From: Marinomonas mediterranea MMB-1
GTDB taxonomy: Bacteria > Pseudomonadota > Gammaproteobacteria > Pseudomonadales > Marinomonadaceae
NCBI RefSeq assembly: GCF_000192865.1
Contig: NC_015276.1
Location: 2,108,001 to 2,172,000, forward strand
Direction: 5' to 3'
Length of the DNA: 64,000 nt
Made by a program: the position numbers and the translations under genes. The notes under the pieces are model-generated. The model was given only the letters and a program-made list of their open reading frames with translations. It ran no database searches and was not told the DNA's origin. Of this stretch, positions 52,617 to 62,591 are shown piece by piece. Position 1 is the stretch's first letter. Each line of letters opens with the position of its first letter.

Positions 52617-53428
52617 TGGCGTTTAATAAGGCGGTCATTCGCTCTATTGCTTTGGTGGCAGCTTCGGCTGCCTCTTTTGCATCTGCAAATACTGTTCAAG
52701 GTTTATCTCCTGCGGCAGCGGCAGATCTATTATTCCAACTCGAATCATTGCAACAGGAAGTTCAGCAATTGAGAGGTTTGGTTGAAGAGCAAGAGTATGA
52801 ATTGAAAAAAATGAAGACGCGTCAAAGGGATCGCTATATCGATCTTGATAAGCGTATTTCGCTGATTATGTCTTCTAGTCAAGCGCCTCAGGCTCAGGTG
52901 GCTTCAGTTTCGCAAACGGAGTCTCAACCTCAGCAAGAGAGCGGCTCAATTTCGGTTGCCTCTGCTCCGATTAACTCAGCCGGTAGTGATATAGGTAGTG
53001 CGTCATCGGATGCGATGGAAACAACACCTGTCGTGGCTATAACCGAGCCGAGCGATGAGGCAAAAGGAGCCTATAAGGCTGCTTATGCACTTATTCGAGA
53101 GAAGAAGTTTGAAGAAGCGGCTCAAGCATTTGATGATTTTGTTTTGGTTTATCCGTCTAACACATTGACTGGTAATGCGCATTATTGGCTTGGCGAACTA
53201 AAGCTTGTGCTAGGAAAGCCTGAAGAAGCTTTAAACGAGTTTAATATGGTTGTAACGCAATTTCCTAATCATAGTAAAGTTGCTGATGCGACTTATAAAT
53301 TGGGTATCGTTAATGACCAGCTTGGCAATAAAGAAGAGGCTAAACAGTTTCTTCAAAAGGTTGTTTCTCAGTTCTCCGGAACGAATTCGGCCACACTTGC
53401 TGCGGGCTACTTAAATAATATGGAATAA
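52616..53428 (+). CDS. cpoB: Cell division coordinator CpoB (YbgF)
   Basis: 270 residues: signal peptide (1-24), trimerising coiled coil (about 38-85), a Gln/Ser-rich linker and TPR repeats at the end (AYKAAYALIREKKFEEAAQAF; HYWLGELKLVLGKPEEALNEF; TYKLGIVNDQLGNKEEAKQFL). It is periplasmic and links Tol action with peptidoglycan synthesis in relatives. The ATG overlaps the pal stop (TAATG). Confidence 0.95.
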   Translation: MAFNKAVIRSIALVAASAASFASANTVQGLSPAAAADLLFQLESLQQEVQQLRGLVEEQEYELKKMKTRQRDRYIDLDKRISLIMSSSQAPQAQVASVSQTESQPQQESGSISVASAPINSAGSDIGSASSDAMETTPVVAITEPSDEAKGAYKAAYALIREKKFEEAAQAFDDFVLVYPSNTLTGNAHYWLGELKLVLGKPEEALNEFNMVVTQFPNHSKVADATYKLGIVNDQLGNKEEAKQFLQKVVSQFSGTNSATLAAGYLNNME

Positions 53429-53432
53429 TGGC

Positions 53433-53460
53433 TTGCATTTCCCAGTGGGTGCTGTATTAT
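53433..53460 (+). promoter_or_regulatory. Promoter of the tRNA-Lys genes
   Basis: TTGCAT and TATTAT are 16 bases apart, followed by the GC-rich discriminator ACGCGCCC typical of stringently controlled stable RNA promoters. The tRNA begins 12 bases later. Confidence 0.75.
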
Positions 53461-53471
53461 ACGCGCCCGTT

Positions 53472-53547
53472 GGGTCGTTAGCTCAGTTGGTAGAGCAGTT
53501 GACTTTTAATCAATTGGTCACTGGTTCGAATCCAGTACGACCCACCA
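53472..53547 (+). tRNA. tRNA-Lys (UUU), first copy
   Basis: 76 bases with encoded CCA. The acceptor arms GGGTCGT and ACGACCC pair, the anticodon loop is CTTTTAA (anticodon TTT), and the T arm holds GGTTCGAATCC. Confidence 0.98.
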
Positions 53548-53581
53548 ACTATTCTCTATATATAGCCTTCAAAAGGTGTGC

Positions 53582-53657
53582 GGGTCGTTAGCTCAGTTGG
53601 TAGAGCAGTTGACTTTTAATCAATTGGTCACTGGTTCGAATCCAGTACGACCCACCA
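53582..53657 (+). tRNA. tRNA-Lys (UUU), second copy
   Basis: Identical in all 76 bases to the copy 110 bases upstream, and probably in the same transcript. Confidence 0.98.
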
Positions 53658-53697
53658 TATACACCGGTTTCAATTGCAGTCCTTTAAGGGGGCGAAT

Positions 53698-54744
53698 ATG
53701 TCTCAGTCTGTTGATAAAGTTGCATTGAGAGAGACCGTTCAAAAGTTTCTTTCAGAAGCAGAACAAAACCTACTGCAACCGACTCTTGATAACCAAGAAA
53801 TCCGTCAGGAAATTAAAGATCTCCTCGTTGAGAAAAACGCGGTTCTCGTTGCTCATTACTACACCGATGACGCTATTCAGGAATTAGCTGAAGAGACTGG
53901 CGGCGTTATTGCTGACTCTCTAGAAATGGCTCGTTTCGGAGCAAATCATCCGGCTCAAACACTGGTGGTTGCTGGCGTTAAGTTCATGGGCGAAACAGCG
54001 AAAATTCTAAGTCCTGAAAAGACAGTCCTAATGCCAACGCTTGAGGCTACCTGTTCTCTCGATATTGGCTGTCCTGCTGATGAGTTTTCGGCTTTTTGCG
54101 ACCAGTACCCTGATAGAAAAGTCGTTGTCTATGCGAACACTTCCGCAGCGGTTAAAGCAAGGGCGGACTGGGTGGTTACATCCTCGATTGCTCTCGATGT
54201 TGTTGAATACCTTCACGATCAAGGTGAAAAAATCATTTGGGCGCCAGATCAGCATCTTGGTGGCTATGTACAGAAGCAAACAGGCGCTGATATGGTCCTT
54301 TGGGACGGTGCGTGTATTGTGCATGAAGAGTTCAAAGCCAAAGGCGTGCTGGATTTGAAAACGGTCTATCCTGATGCGGCGATTCTCGTGCATCCGGAAT
54401 CTCCGGAGTCAGTTGTAGAAATCGCAGATGTCGTAGGTTCAACTTCTCAATTACTTAATGCTTCTAAGAGTATGAGTAATAGCACATTTATTGTGGCAAC
54501 AGATCGAGGGATTTTCTATAAGATGCGTCAAGCATCTCCTGAAAAACGTTTTGTAGAGGCTCCTACAGCGGGCTCCGGTGCGACTTGTCGTAGTTGTGCG
54601 CATTGTCCTTGGATGGCGTTAAATAGCTTGGAAATGTTGCGGGACGCACTGAAAAATAATGACGGAGAAGTTTTTGTAGATGAGCAAACTCGTCATAAGG
54701 CGTTGATTCCTTTGCAACGAATGTTGGATTTTAATGTTGCGTAA
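53698..54744 (+). CDS. nadA: Quinolinate synthase NadA
   Basis: 348 residues from the ATG at 53698 with AAGGGGG before it; a longer frame from 53674 starts just after the tRNA. Signatures: LVAHYYTDDAIQELA (near 40), ADSLEMARFGA, the three cluster-binding cysteines in LEATCSLDIGC, DGACIVHEEF and CRSCAHCPWMALN. The [4Fe-4S] enzyme condenses iminoaspartate with dihydroxyacetone phosphate in NAD synthesis. A terminator follows. Confidence 0.97.
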   Translation: MSQSVDKVALRETVQKFLSEAEQNLLQPTLDNQEIRQEIKDLLVEKNAVLVAHYYTDDAIQELAEETGGVIADSLEMARFGANHPAQTLVVAGVKFMGETAKILSPEKTVLMPTLEATCSLDIGCPADEFSAFCDQYPDRKVVVYANTSAAVKARADWVVTSSIALDVVEYLHDQGEKIIWAPDQHLGGYVQKQTGADMVLWDGACIVHEEFKAKGVLDLKTVYPDAAILVHPESPESVVEIADVVGSTSQLLNASKSMSNSTFIVATDRGIFYKMRQASPEKRFVEAPTAGSGATCRSCAHCPWMALNSLEMLRDALKNNDGEVFVDEQTRHKALIPLQRMLDFNVA

Positions 54745-54772
54745 ATTGCTCTAAAGAATCAAAACGCCGTAA

Positions 54773-54812
54773 AAAAATTAGCTCCTACTATTTATTTAGT
54801 TGGAGCTTTTTT
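54773..54812 (+). terminator. Terminator of nadA
   Basis: AGCTCCTACTA pairs with TAGTTGGAGCT around a TTTATT loop, bordered by A and T runs. Confidence 0.9.
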
Positions 54813-54881
54813 GTATGCGAGGTCTATAAGGGTGATTTAAGATGACTTTGCTTGAAAAAATTATCAAACACGTAGCTTCGA

Positions 54882-56309
54882 TTATGGGCCAATGTCTAAT
54901 AATTGCTCAGCTTCAATAATGCGTTGAAAGAAGTCTGCTAACTTCATTGCTTTAGCGTTGTCCGCGCCTTGTTTTTTCGCTCTGTCTAGAAGTACCTGTC
55001 CAATGTTGTTTTTACCCTTATTAAATTCTAGAAACGCTTTATACAATAGGGCAGATGCGTTGTCGCCGCGTTTGATAGCAATTTGTATGTTGGTTTTTAA
55101 TTTTAGTCGTAGCTCGTACTGAAGTTCATCAATTGAGTAGGGCAGATAGTGGTTGCCTTCTATTTGAGCTAGGAGAGGCTTAAATATCGCGTCACCTGGT
55201 GCTAGATCGAGGCGTTTATTTAGGATGCTTGTTGCTTCGCTAATAGCATTGTTTTTTATGTATGACAGAGCGAGTAAGTAATCGCTGAATCGATTAATGC
55301 TCGTCATCTTTTTGAGTGTCTGAATTGCTTTCTCTGGTGTTTCTGATTGGTAGTTGACAATGGCTGTTGCGAAAAGAGCCTCATCAGTACTAAGTTGTTG
55401 GCTGTTAATGTAGTAATTTGGCCTGTCGTCTAAGAGTGCTCTGTAGCCAATGAGTGTCGCTCTAAAAAAGCCAAAATTTGATGAGGTATGTAACGTTGAT
55501 GCCTCAAGAGATGTTTTTGTTTTTGGCAAGGTTTTACCGGTTATTGAGTCGCTTAGTCTTGTTTTCGGGAGTGGATGCGTCGATAGAAACTCTAAAGAGT
55601 TACCTCCTAGTGTCTTCTTTAGAAATTCATTAAAAAGCTTTGTCATTGCATCACTACTAATGCCTGCTTGATTTAATAGCTGTCTACCGTTCCTATCTGC
55701 TTCTTGTTCATTTTCTCTAGAGTAAGCGAGTTGGTTGGTTGTTTGGTTTGCGATTCCGCCGATCCATAATGCGGATGTGGTTTCTGAGTCATCTGTCATA
55801 ATGGCGGCCGCGACACCAGCGGCAAGCAGCATGAGTAGTTTTTTCTTTTCTTGTTCTGCATTTTGAAGTCTGCGTTCGTAATGCCTTAGCTCTAAGTGGG
55901 ACAATTCATGGGCAAGTAAAGCGAAAAGCTCGTCTTCCTCTTTAATCAGAGATAGTATATCGCTGTATATAAATAGATGATTTCCGGGGATTACAAAGGC
56001 GTTGGATTGACTGCTGTTCAATAAAGCAAGTTCAACATTTTTGTTGTATAGATCACTGTAAGAGGCGAGTTTGCTAACGGCGTTGCGTAAGAATTCATAA
56101 GCAGGTGGAAAATCGATGAGTGCGTTGCTGCCATTGTATTGCCTAAACCAATATTGCCCTAACACATAGGAAGGGTTAGAAAGGCTTCGCTCATCTTTGA
56201 TTGCTTCGAGATCCGGAATGTTTGTTGTTGCCCAAGAGCTTGATGAGAGCACTGTTGTGAGACTGATCAATGCCAATAGAATGTTTACAGTATTTTTGAG
56301 TCGTTGCAT
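54882..56309 (-). CDS. bepA: Periplasmic M48 metalloprotease, BepA-like
   Basis: 475 residues: signal peptide (1-27), M48 protease domain with the zinc motif HELSHLELRH (His134, Glu135, His138) and third ligand in NEQEADRNG (near 203), then a helical TPR-like C-terminal half. BepA-type enzymes are periplasmic quality-control proteases/chaperones for outer-membrane proteins such as LptD. The length fits BepA. It is divergent from the TusA-like gene. Confidence 0.88.
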   Translation of the reverse strand: MQRLKNTVNILLALISLTTVLSSSSWATTNIPDLEAIKDERSLSNPSYVLGQYWFRQYNGSNALIDFPPAYEFLRNAVSKLASYSDLYNKNVELALLNSSQSNAFVIPGNHLFIYSDILSLIKEEDELFALLAHELSHLELRHYERRLQNAEQEKKKLLMLLAAGVAAAIMTDDSETTSALWIGGIANQTTNQLAYSRENEQEADRNGRQLLNQAGISSDAMTKLFNEFLKKTLGGNSLEFLSTHPLPKTRLSDSITGKTLPKTKTSLEASTLHTSSNFGFFRATLIGYRALLDDRPNYYINSQQLSTDEALFATAIVNYQSETPEKAIQTLKKMTSINRFSDYLLALSYIKNNAISEATSILNKRLDLAPGDAIFKPLLAQIEGNHYLPYSIDELQYELRLKLKTNIQIAIKRGDNASALLYKAFLEFNKGKNNIGQVLLDRAKKQGADNAKAMKLADFFQRIIEAEQLLDIGP

Positions 56310-56356
56310 CGTGTAGTGTATTCGGCTAAGGACTAAAATGATAACAAGGTGTGTAA

Positions 56357-56608
56357 ATGTTACCTATTGATAAGACGGAGTATGACGTATTCGTCGATGC
56401 TTTAGAAGATAGATGCCCAATGCCATTGCTAAAAACGAAAATGGCGCTTGCAAAAATGGACGTGGAAGGCCGCTTATGTGTTCTAGCATCAGATGAAGGA
56501 TCAATGAAAGATATCCCAAAATACATAGAAATATCCGAGTATATATTGGAAGATAGTAAAACAATTGACGGGATATTTATGTTCGTAATAAAGAAAGGTA
56601 GTGTTTAG
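56357..56608 (+). CDS. TusA-like sulfurtransferase
   Basis: 83 residues with the family core LEDRCPMPLLKTKMAL, Cys20 being the persulfide-carrying residue. Family members relay sulfur for tRNA thiolation or other pathways. The downstream transporter overlaps its end by eight bases, an arrangement common for TusA-like and PerM genes. Confidence 0.88.
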   Translation: MLPIDKTEYDVFVDALEDRCPMPLLKTKMALAKMDVEGRLCVLASDEGSMKDIPKYIEISEYILEDSKTIDGIFMFVIKKGSV

Positions 56609-57683
56609 TTTTATGTTTAAAATTGTCGATTCATTGATCAAAAGATACCTTTCTAATGAAGAAGTTGTGGTCTTCATGCTTCTTTTGACTGCATGTATTT
56701 TAGTGCTTGCGTTTTGGGGGGGTATTTTAGCGCCCGTTCTCATTGCGGTTGTCTTGGCTTTTTTGCTTCAAGGCGGGGTGACTAGGCTAAAAAAAGTTGG
56801 GCTTGGGCACAACCTCTCTGTGTCTATTGTGTTCGTTTTATTTGTGTCTAGCTGCTCGTTATTTATCGGTGTTATGGTTCCTATTATTTGGCGGCAGGCG
56901 GTTAGGTTTGTGAATGACCTTCCTCGGATGTTTTTGGATCTACAGATATTTTTGGAGGCATTGGCAAAACAAAATTCGGCGTATGTAAGCGAGTCGGCTA
57001 TTCAAGAGGTGATCAATACTGTGACGAATGAGCTGGCTGGATTAGGTCAGTGGGTTGTTTCATTTTCGCTATCAAGTATTCCCTCGTTATTTTCTCTTGC
57101 CATTTATTTGGTACTTGTGCCCTTGGTGATGTTTTTTTTACTAAAAGATCAGAAAAAAATAGTGGCGTATTTGACCTCTTGGCTTCCTCATGAGCGAAGC
57201 ATGATGAGGAATATTGCTCACGAGATGAACGATCAAATAGCGAACTATGTACGCGGAAAAGTAATTGAAATGCTTGTTGTAGGTGTGGTCTCTTATATCG
57301 TGTTTTGGTTTCTTGGCTTGCGCTATGCTGAATTACTTGCGCTATTAGTAGGTCTGTCGGTTTTAATTCCTTATATTGGCGCGGCGGCAGTGACGGTGCC
57401 GGTTGTATTGGTCGCATTCTATCAGCACGGTACTAGTAACGAATTTTGGTATGTATTTGGCGCGTATTTAGTGGTACAGGCGCTGGACGGAAATGTCTTG
57501 GTGCCATTGCTTTTTTCAGAGGCGGTAAACTTACATCCGTTGGCTATTATCGTCGCTGTTTTGTTTTTCGGCGGTATTTGGGGCTTTTGGGGGATTTTCT
57601 TCGCTATTCCGTTGGCAACGTTGGTTAAGGCGATTATTAATGCGTGGCCAGATAGTCAAGAATATCGGCAATATAGTCGTTGA
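56601..57683 (+). CDS. AI-2E family transporter (PerM-type)
   Basis: 360 residues starting at GTG (56601) or the ATG four codons on. About eight membrane spans and the conserved tail region NVLVPLLFSEAVNLHPLAIIVAVLFFGGIWGFWGIFFAIPLA define the AI-2 exporter/PerM family. Substrate not known. Translation is probably coupled to the TusA-like gene. Confidence 0.9.
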   Translation: MFSFMFKIVDSLIKRYLSNEEVVVFMLLLTACILVLAFWGGILAPVLIAVVLAFLLQGGVTRLKKVGLGHNLSVSIVFVLFVSSCSLFIGVMVPIIWRQAVRFVNDLPRMFLDLQIFLEALAKQNSAYVSESAIQEVINTVTNELAGLGQWVVSFSLSSIPSLFSLAIYLVLVPLVMFFLLKDQKKIVAYLTSWLPHERSMMRNIAHEMNDQIANYVRGKVIEMLVVGVVSYIVFWFLGLRYAELLALLVGLSVLIPYIGAAAVTVPVVLVAFYQHGTSNEFWYVFGAYLVVQALDGNVLVPLLFSEAVNLHPLAIIVAVLFFGGIWGFWGIFFAIPLATLVKAIINAWPDSQEYRQYSR

Positions 57684-57723
57684 TAGGTAAGGACTGCTCG
57701 TCGCTAGAACACTTGCGCTTTAT

Positions 57724-57759
57724 CAACCTCTAATCAGTTTTTAGGCTGGTTAGAGGTTG
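57724..57759. terminator. Bidirectional terminator hairpin between perM-like gene and bcp
   Basis: CAACCTCTAATCAG pairs over 14 positions (one G-T) with CTGGTTAGAGGTTG. It sits between convergent genes. Confidence 0.75.
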
Positions 57760-57770
57760 AGGTCGGACTA

Positions 57771-58220
<450 letters not shown>

Positions 58221-58480
58221 TGTGCCTCTCCTTAAAATCTAAATTTATAATAGTTTCAGTATTCTACCAGATTCAGAGCGCCGTAGAATAAAGCAAAATT
58301 TATACGAAATATTGAAGATTTTAGTTTTGTTTTGAGTGTCAGTGTGAAAAATTCACCTGATGAGTGTTTTTCACTAGGCCGTACTGATAAAATTACCGCA
58401 CTTAAAGCTAAACTCGTGTTGTTTCCACCTAAGCACGACGGTACTATTAGCACGCTTAAAATTTTAATTGGAGTCTTGAA

Positions 58481-59359
58481 ATGATCACAGGTAGTTTAGT
58501 TGCGCTTATCACCCCGATGAAGTCAAATGGCGATGTTGATAAGCAAAAGCTAGATGAACTTATTGAGTTTCATTTGGAAGCCGGTACGCACGGCATAGTG
58601 GCGGTCGGTACGACTGGAGAGTCCGCAACATTAACCTATGAAGAGCATGCAGATGTGATTCGACAGGTTGTTGAAACGGTGAAAGGTCGTGTTCCTGTTA
58701 TTGCAGGAACGGGCGCTAACTCCACTCACGAAGCGATTGATTTAACTCAACGAGCGAAACAAGCTGGAGCCGATGCTTGTTTGCTGGTGACTCCTTATTA
58801 CAATAAGCCGACACAAGAAGGTTTATATCAGCATTTTAAAGCGATTGCAGAGGCTGTCGACATTCCCCAAATTTTATACAATGTCCCTGGACGTACCGCT
58901 TGCGATATGTCTAATGGAACGGTTTTGAGACTTACCGGCATTGCTAATATCGTCGGAATTAAGGACGCTACTGGGGATCTATCTCGTGCTAAAGAATTGA
59001 TTGAGGCTGCTCCATCTGATTTTGCTGTCTATTCGGGTGATGACCCAACTGCGGTAGGTTTGATGTTGTTAGGAGGTAAAGGAAATATTTCGGTAACCGC
59101 TAACGTTGCTCCTAAGCAGGTTGCTCAAGCAGCAGAAGCAGCCATTGCTGGTGATAAAAATACAGCAGAAAAAATTGATCAATCCGTTTCGATTCTTCAC
59201 GAAAAACTATTTGTAGAGTCTAATCCTATCCCAGTTAAGTGGGCCTGTGCGGAATTAGGTTTGTGTGATTTCGGTATTCGTCTTCCACTTACTGTTCTTT
59301 CTAACGAGAACCACGACATCGTACGTGAAGCGTTAACTCAGGCGGGAATTGCCAAATAA
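58481..59359 (+). CDS. dapA: 4-hydroxy-tetrahydrodipicolinate synthase
   Basis: 292 residues. GTTGESATL (near 43-51), Tyr near 133 in ILYNVPGRTACD and the Schiff-base Lys161 in GIKDATGD are present. It condenses pyruvate with aspartate semialdehyde in lysine/peptidoglycan synthesis. One-base overlap with bamC. Confidence 0.97.
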   Translation: MITGSLVALITPMKSNGDVDKQKLDELIEFHLEAGTHGIVAVGTTGESATLTYEEHADVIRQVVETVKGRVPVIAGTGANSTHEAIDLTQRAKQAGADACLLVTPYYNKPTQEGLYQHFKAIAEAVDIPQILYNVPGRTACDMSNGTVLRLTGIANIVGIKDATGDLSRAKELIEAAPSDFAVYSGDDPTAVGLMLLGGKGNISVTANVAPKQVAQAAEAAIAGDKNTAEKIDQSVSILHEKLFVESNPIPVKWACAELGLCDFGIRLPLTVLSNENHDIVREALTQAGIAK

Positions 59360-60453
59360 TGAATCTTAGCAAACAAAAAGTCCTTTTTGTATCGGCTGCG
59401 TTTTCTCTCACGCTTTTGAGTGGCTGCTCTGTGCTACCTGATCATGGACTCGATTACCAAAGTAGTCAGGCTTCTTCTAAAAAGCTCGCGTTACCAGAGG
59501 GAAGTGAGCAACCAATCGATAAGCTGCAAATACCAAATGAATCAAGAATAGCATCTTATAGCGAGCCGTCTGAGTTTGAAGCGCCTAGGGCGCCTTTTGT
59601 ATACTCTCAAATGGCTAATATAGTGTTAAGTGAACAAGAGTCGACGGCTGTCTTTAGTGTACCGGCCCCTGTTACAACGACTAAGCGTTTGGTACTAAAT
59701 TATTTAAATGCGCGTTATGGTGATGAAAAAGCGGTAGAGGGTGAGATAGACGGTGTTATTACAACCACTCCTCGATCCATTAGAGAAGTAAGTACGTTAA
59801 AACGTTTTTGGAGTAAGGTTACGCGTTTGCCGTTAGACACTGTTGTCTGGAAATATGCGCTGTCTGATGATTTGATTGCAGGTCAAACGCGAGTAAGTGT
59901 TTCTGTGCGTTTTAAGAAAGGCGAAGAGTTCGAAGGCGATTGGCAGTCTCCATTTGCTGATCTTGATACGGGAGAACAGGCTTTAGCCTTCTGGCGAAGT
60001 CTTGGTCAAAACCTAGATACAAGTTCGGTTATTTTGTCTGAACGGGAAAATAAAGAATTGCGTCCGTATTCTATTTGGTCTGCTTTGAACGGAAGTCTAG
60101 CATTGTACTTAGGTAGTGGTATTCAGGCTGCCCAACTTAAAGAGAAGATAGAATCCAACCCTAAGCTTTTTATCGATAATAATGGCCAAATGCTTTCTGT
60201 CGTTCCGCCTGAGCAAATTGCCAAAGTAGGTGATATTGTTCCATTTAGTTCTTCTCTTCTTGGGGAAGACGCCCAAGTGAAGTGGTTCAATGTTAGGCGC
60301 AAAGACCTTGATGACGTGACATGGCAAGAAAGGGAGTATCCCTTTAAGCTTGTTCAGCAACCGTCTGGTGTATTGTTGGAGGTTGATTCTTCGGCAGCAA
60401 AACATCCACTACTTGTTTCATACCGATTGCTTACATTGCTATCGGAAAAATAA
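59359..60453 (+). CDS. bamC: Outer membrane assembly lipoprotein BamC
   Basis: 364 residues. Lipoprotein signal with lipobox LSGC (Cys23), an unstructured N-terminal stretch and two helix-grip domains. Position right after dapA is typical of bamC (nlpB/dapX). It is part of the BAM complex that inserts outer-membrane proteins. Confidence 0.9.
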   Translation: MNLSKQKVLFVSAAFSLTLLSGCSVLPDHGLDYQSSQASSKKLALPEGSEQPIDKLQIPNESRIASYSEPSEFEAPRAPFVYSQMANIVLSEQESTAVFSVPAPVTTTKRLVLNYLNARYGDEKAVEGEIDGVITTTPRSIREVSTLKRFWSKVTRLPLDTVVWKYALSDDLIAGQTRVSVSVRFKKGEEFEGDWQSPFADLDTGEQALAFWRSLGQNLDTSSVILSERENKELRPYSIWSALNGSLALYLGSGIQAAQLKEKIESNPKLFIDNNGQMLSVVPPEQIAKVGDIVPFSSSLLGEDAQVKWFNVRRKDLDDVTWQEREYPFKLVQQPSGVLLEVDSSAAKHPLLVSYRLLTLLSEK

Positions 60454-60486
60454 TTACCCCTCAAAGAAATAATCGGAGACCCTCCA

Positions 60487-61203
60487 ATGGAAAAACGACA
60501 AGAGCTATATGCAGGTAAGGCAAAATCTGTATTTCGTACGGATGATCCTGACAAAATGGTTCTCGTATTCCGCGATGATACGTCTGCTTTTGATGGCAAA
60601 AAGGTTGAGCAGCTGAATCGAAAAGGCATGGTAAACAACAAGTTTAATGCTTTTATAATGCAAAAGTTAGAAGATGCGGGTATTCCAACGCATTTTGAGT
60701 CCTTGCTGAGTGACAATGAGTCCCTAGTGAAGCGCTTGGACATGATGCCTGTTGAGTGCGTTGTACGAAATGTCGCAGCAGGAAGTCTATGCCGTCGTCT
60801 AGGGGTGGAAGAGGGTGCTAAGCTAACACCACCAACATTCGAGTTGTTTCTTAAGAACGACGAGTTGGGTGATCCAATGATCAATGAATCTCACGTAGAA
60901 TCATTTGGTTGGGCTGAGGCCACTCACCTTGCAGAAGCAAAAACACTCACCTATAAAGTTAATGATGTCTTGAAGGCATTGTTTGCTGAAGGTGGTATGA
61001 CGCTCGTTGATTACAAGTTAGAGTTCGGCATATTTGATGGCAAAGTGGTGTTGGGGGATGAGTTCTCTCCTGACGGTTGCCGCTTGTGGGATGCGAAAAC
61101 AAACGAAAAGCTTGATAAAGATCGATTCCGCCAAGGGTTAGGTGGTGTTATTGAAGCTTATGAAGATGTGGGCCGTCGTATTGGAATTGATTTCGACGCG
61201 TAA
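60487..61203 (+). CDS. purC: SAICAR synthetase
   Basis: 238 residues, full length. YAGKAKSVFRTDDPDKMVLVFRDDTSAFDG at the start, VECVVRNVAAGSLCRRLG (near 92), and LVDYKLEFGIFDG with GDEFSPDGCRLWD (near 195) are PurC signatures. It acts in purine synthesis. RBS GGAGACC before the ATG. Confidence 0.97.
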   Translation: MEKRQELYAGKAKSVFRTDDPDKMVLVFRDDTSAFDGKKVEQLNRKGMVNNKFNAFIMQKLEDAGIPTHFESLLSDNESLVKRLDMMPVECVVRNVAAGSLCRRLGVEEGAKLTPPTFELFLKNDELGDPMINESHVESFGWAEATHLAEAKTLTYKVNDVLKALFAEGGMTLVDYKLEFGIFDGKVVLGDEFSPDGCRLWDAKTNEKLDKDRFRQGLGGVIEAYEDVGRRIGIDFDA

Positions 61204-61215
61204 CATTATGTGTTT

Positions 61216-61244
61216 TAAAAAAGGGGCTATAAAGCCCCTTTTTG
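61216..61244 (+). terminator. Terminator of purC
   Basis: AAAAAAGGGGCT-ATA-AAGCCCCTTTTT, 13 bases after the purC stop. Confidence 0.93.
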
Positions 61245-61349
61245 TTTTAGAGAGTAGATTGATTTGCTTTGTTTGAATGGTTTCTTGCAACTTATACATT
61301 CTCTAAGTGTCCTAACAATCGCCTTTATTTAAGAAATTGGAATATTTAA

Positions 61350-62591
61350 TTGAACTTGCTACCCGTAAAAATTGGACTTAGATACGCGCGAGCAAAGCGT
61401 AAAAATCACTTCATTTCCTTTATTAGTTTTTCTTCGATCGCTGGGTTGGCACTCGGTGTTGCAGTATTAATCACTGTATTGTCCGTGATGAATGGCTTTG
61501 ATAGAGAGTTACGTCAGCGCATTCTTGGTATGGTACCTCATGCAACCGTTTGGGGAGACCCAACGTTAACGGATTGGAAAAGTACTGCTGAAATGGTCAG
61601 CAAGATGCCTGGCGTTGTTGGTGTTGCTCCGCATACTCAAGCGCAGGTGATGTTCCAGTCTACGCGCGGCGTACATGGGGCCTTGTTAAATGGAATTGAT
61701 CCGGACATGGAGGCAAAAATTTCTATACTGGATGAAAATATGAAGTCCGGCTCGCTTAGTGCGCTTAACGAGAAGCATTTTGGGATTGTGCTTGGGGCCC
61801 AATTGGCCAGAATGTTGGGCGTGTCAGTCGGTGATAAAGTGACGGCGTTGTTGCCAAAGGCCAATGTTTCGATTGCAGGCGTGACGCCAACGTTAAAGCG
61901 GTTTACTGTCGTGGGTACTTTTTCTGTCGGAGCCGAATTAGACAGCTCGTTAGCGTATATCAATATTGCAGGTGCGGCTAAGTTGAAGCGTTACCCTGCT
62001 GGAAAAGTAGAGGCCTTAAGAATTAGCTTTGAAAATCTATTTGATGCGCCAACTAAGATTTGGGACATTGCACGAGCGGTGCCGGGACAAAATCGTATAA
62101 GTGACTGGACTCGAACCCACGGTAATTTGTTTCAAGCTATTCAGATGGAAAAGACAATGATCGGTCTATTGCTGACTCTAATTGTTGCAGTTGCTGCGTT
62201 TAATATTGTATCGACACTAGTAATGGTCGTGACGGACAAGCAAAGTGACATAGCCATTCTGCGTACTATGGGTTTAACATCTGGGCAAATAATGCAAGTG
62301 TTTGTGGTTCAGGGGGTCTTTATAGGTTGCTTGGGAACCGTGATTGGATTGGTTCTGGGGGTTGCTGCCGCTTTGAATGTTAGTGGTGTGATTGCATGGG
62401 TCGAAGGGCTAATGGGTACCAAATTTTTAAATAGCGATGTTTATTTTATCAACTACCTACCATCAGAACTTCAGTGGAGCGACGTGCAGCTAATAGTTGG
62501 AGCTGCCTTTATTATGACTGTCGTAGCCACTCTTTATCCAGCTTGGCGTGCATCTAAAGTTGAACCTGCGGAGGCATTGCGTTATGAATAA
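61350..62591 (+). CDS. lolC: Lipoprotein-releasing ABC transporter permease LolC
   Basis: 413 residues from a TTG start. The family opening GLRYARAKRKNHFISFISFSSIAGLALGVAVLI is followed by a large periplasmic domain (about 50-265) and three more spans with a FtsX-type end (SKVEPAEALRYE). It is the LolC/E family; with LolD it releases lipoproteins from the inner membrane to LolA. Whether it is LolC or a merged LolF-type permease depends on whether a lolE gene exists elsewhere; none follows lolD here. Confidence 0.93.
   Translation: MNLLPVKIGLRYARAKRKNHFISFISFSSIAGLALGVAVLITVLSVMNGFDRELRQRILGMVPHATVWGDPTLTDWKSTAEMVSKMPGVVGVAPHTQAQVMFQSTRGVHGALLNGIDPDMEAKISILDENMKSGSLSALNEKHFGIVLGAQLARMLGVSVGDKVTALLPKANVSIAGVTPTLKRFTVVGTFSVGAELDSSLAYINIAGAAKLKRYPAGKVEALRISFENLFDAPTKIWDIARAVPGQNRISDWTRTHGNLFQAIQMEKTMIGLLLTLIVAVAAFNIVSTLVMVVTDKQSDIAILRTMGLTSGQIMQVFVVQGVFIGCLGTVIGLVLGVAAALNVSGVIAWVEGLMGTKFLNSDVYFINYLPSELQWSDVQLIVGAAFIMTVVATLYPAWRASKVEPAEALRYE

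Noticed and set aside
53472..53657. Prophage or island attachment at the duplicated tRNA-Lys
   Set aside because: Both copies are complete and identical, only 34 bases lie between them, and the flanking genes (cpoB, nadA) are core; this is a normal tandem tRNA pair.
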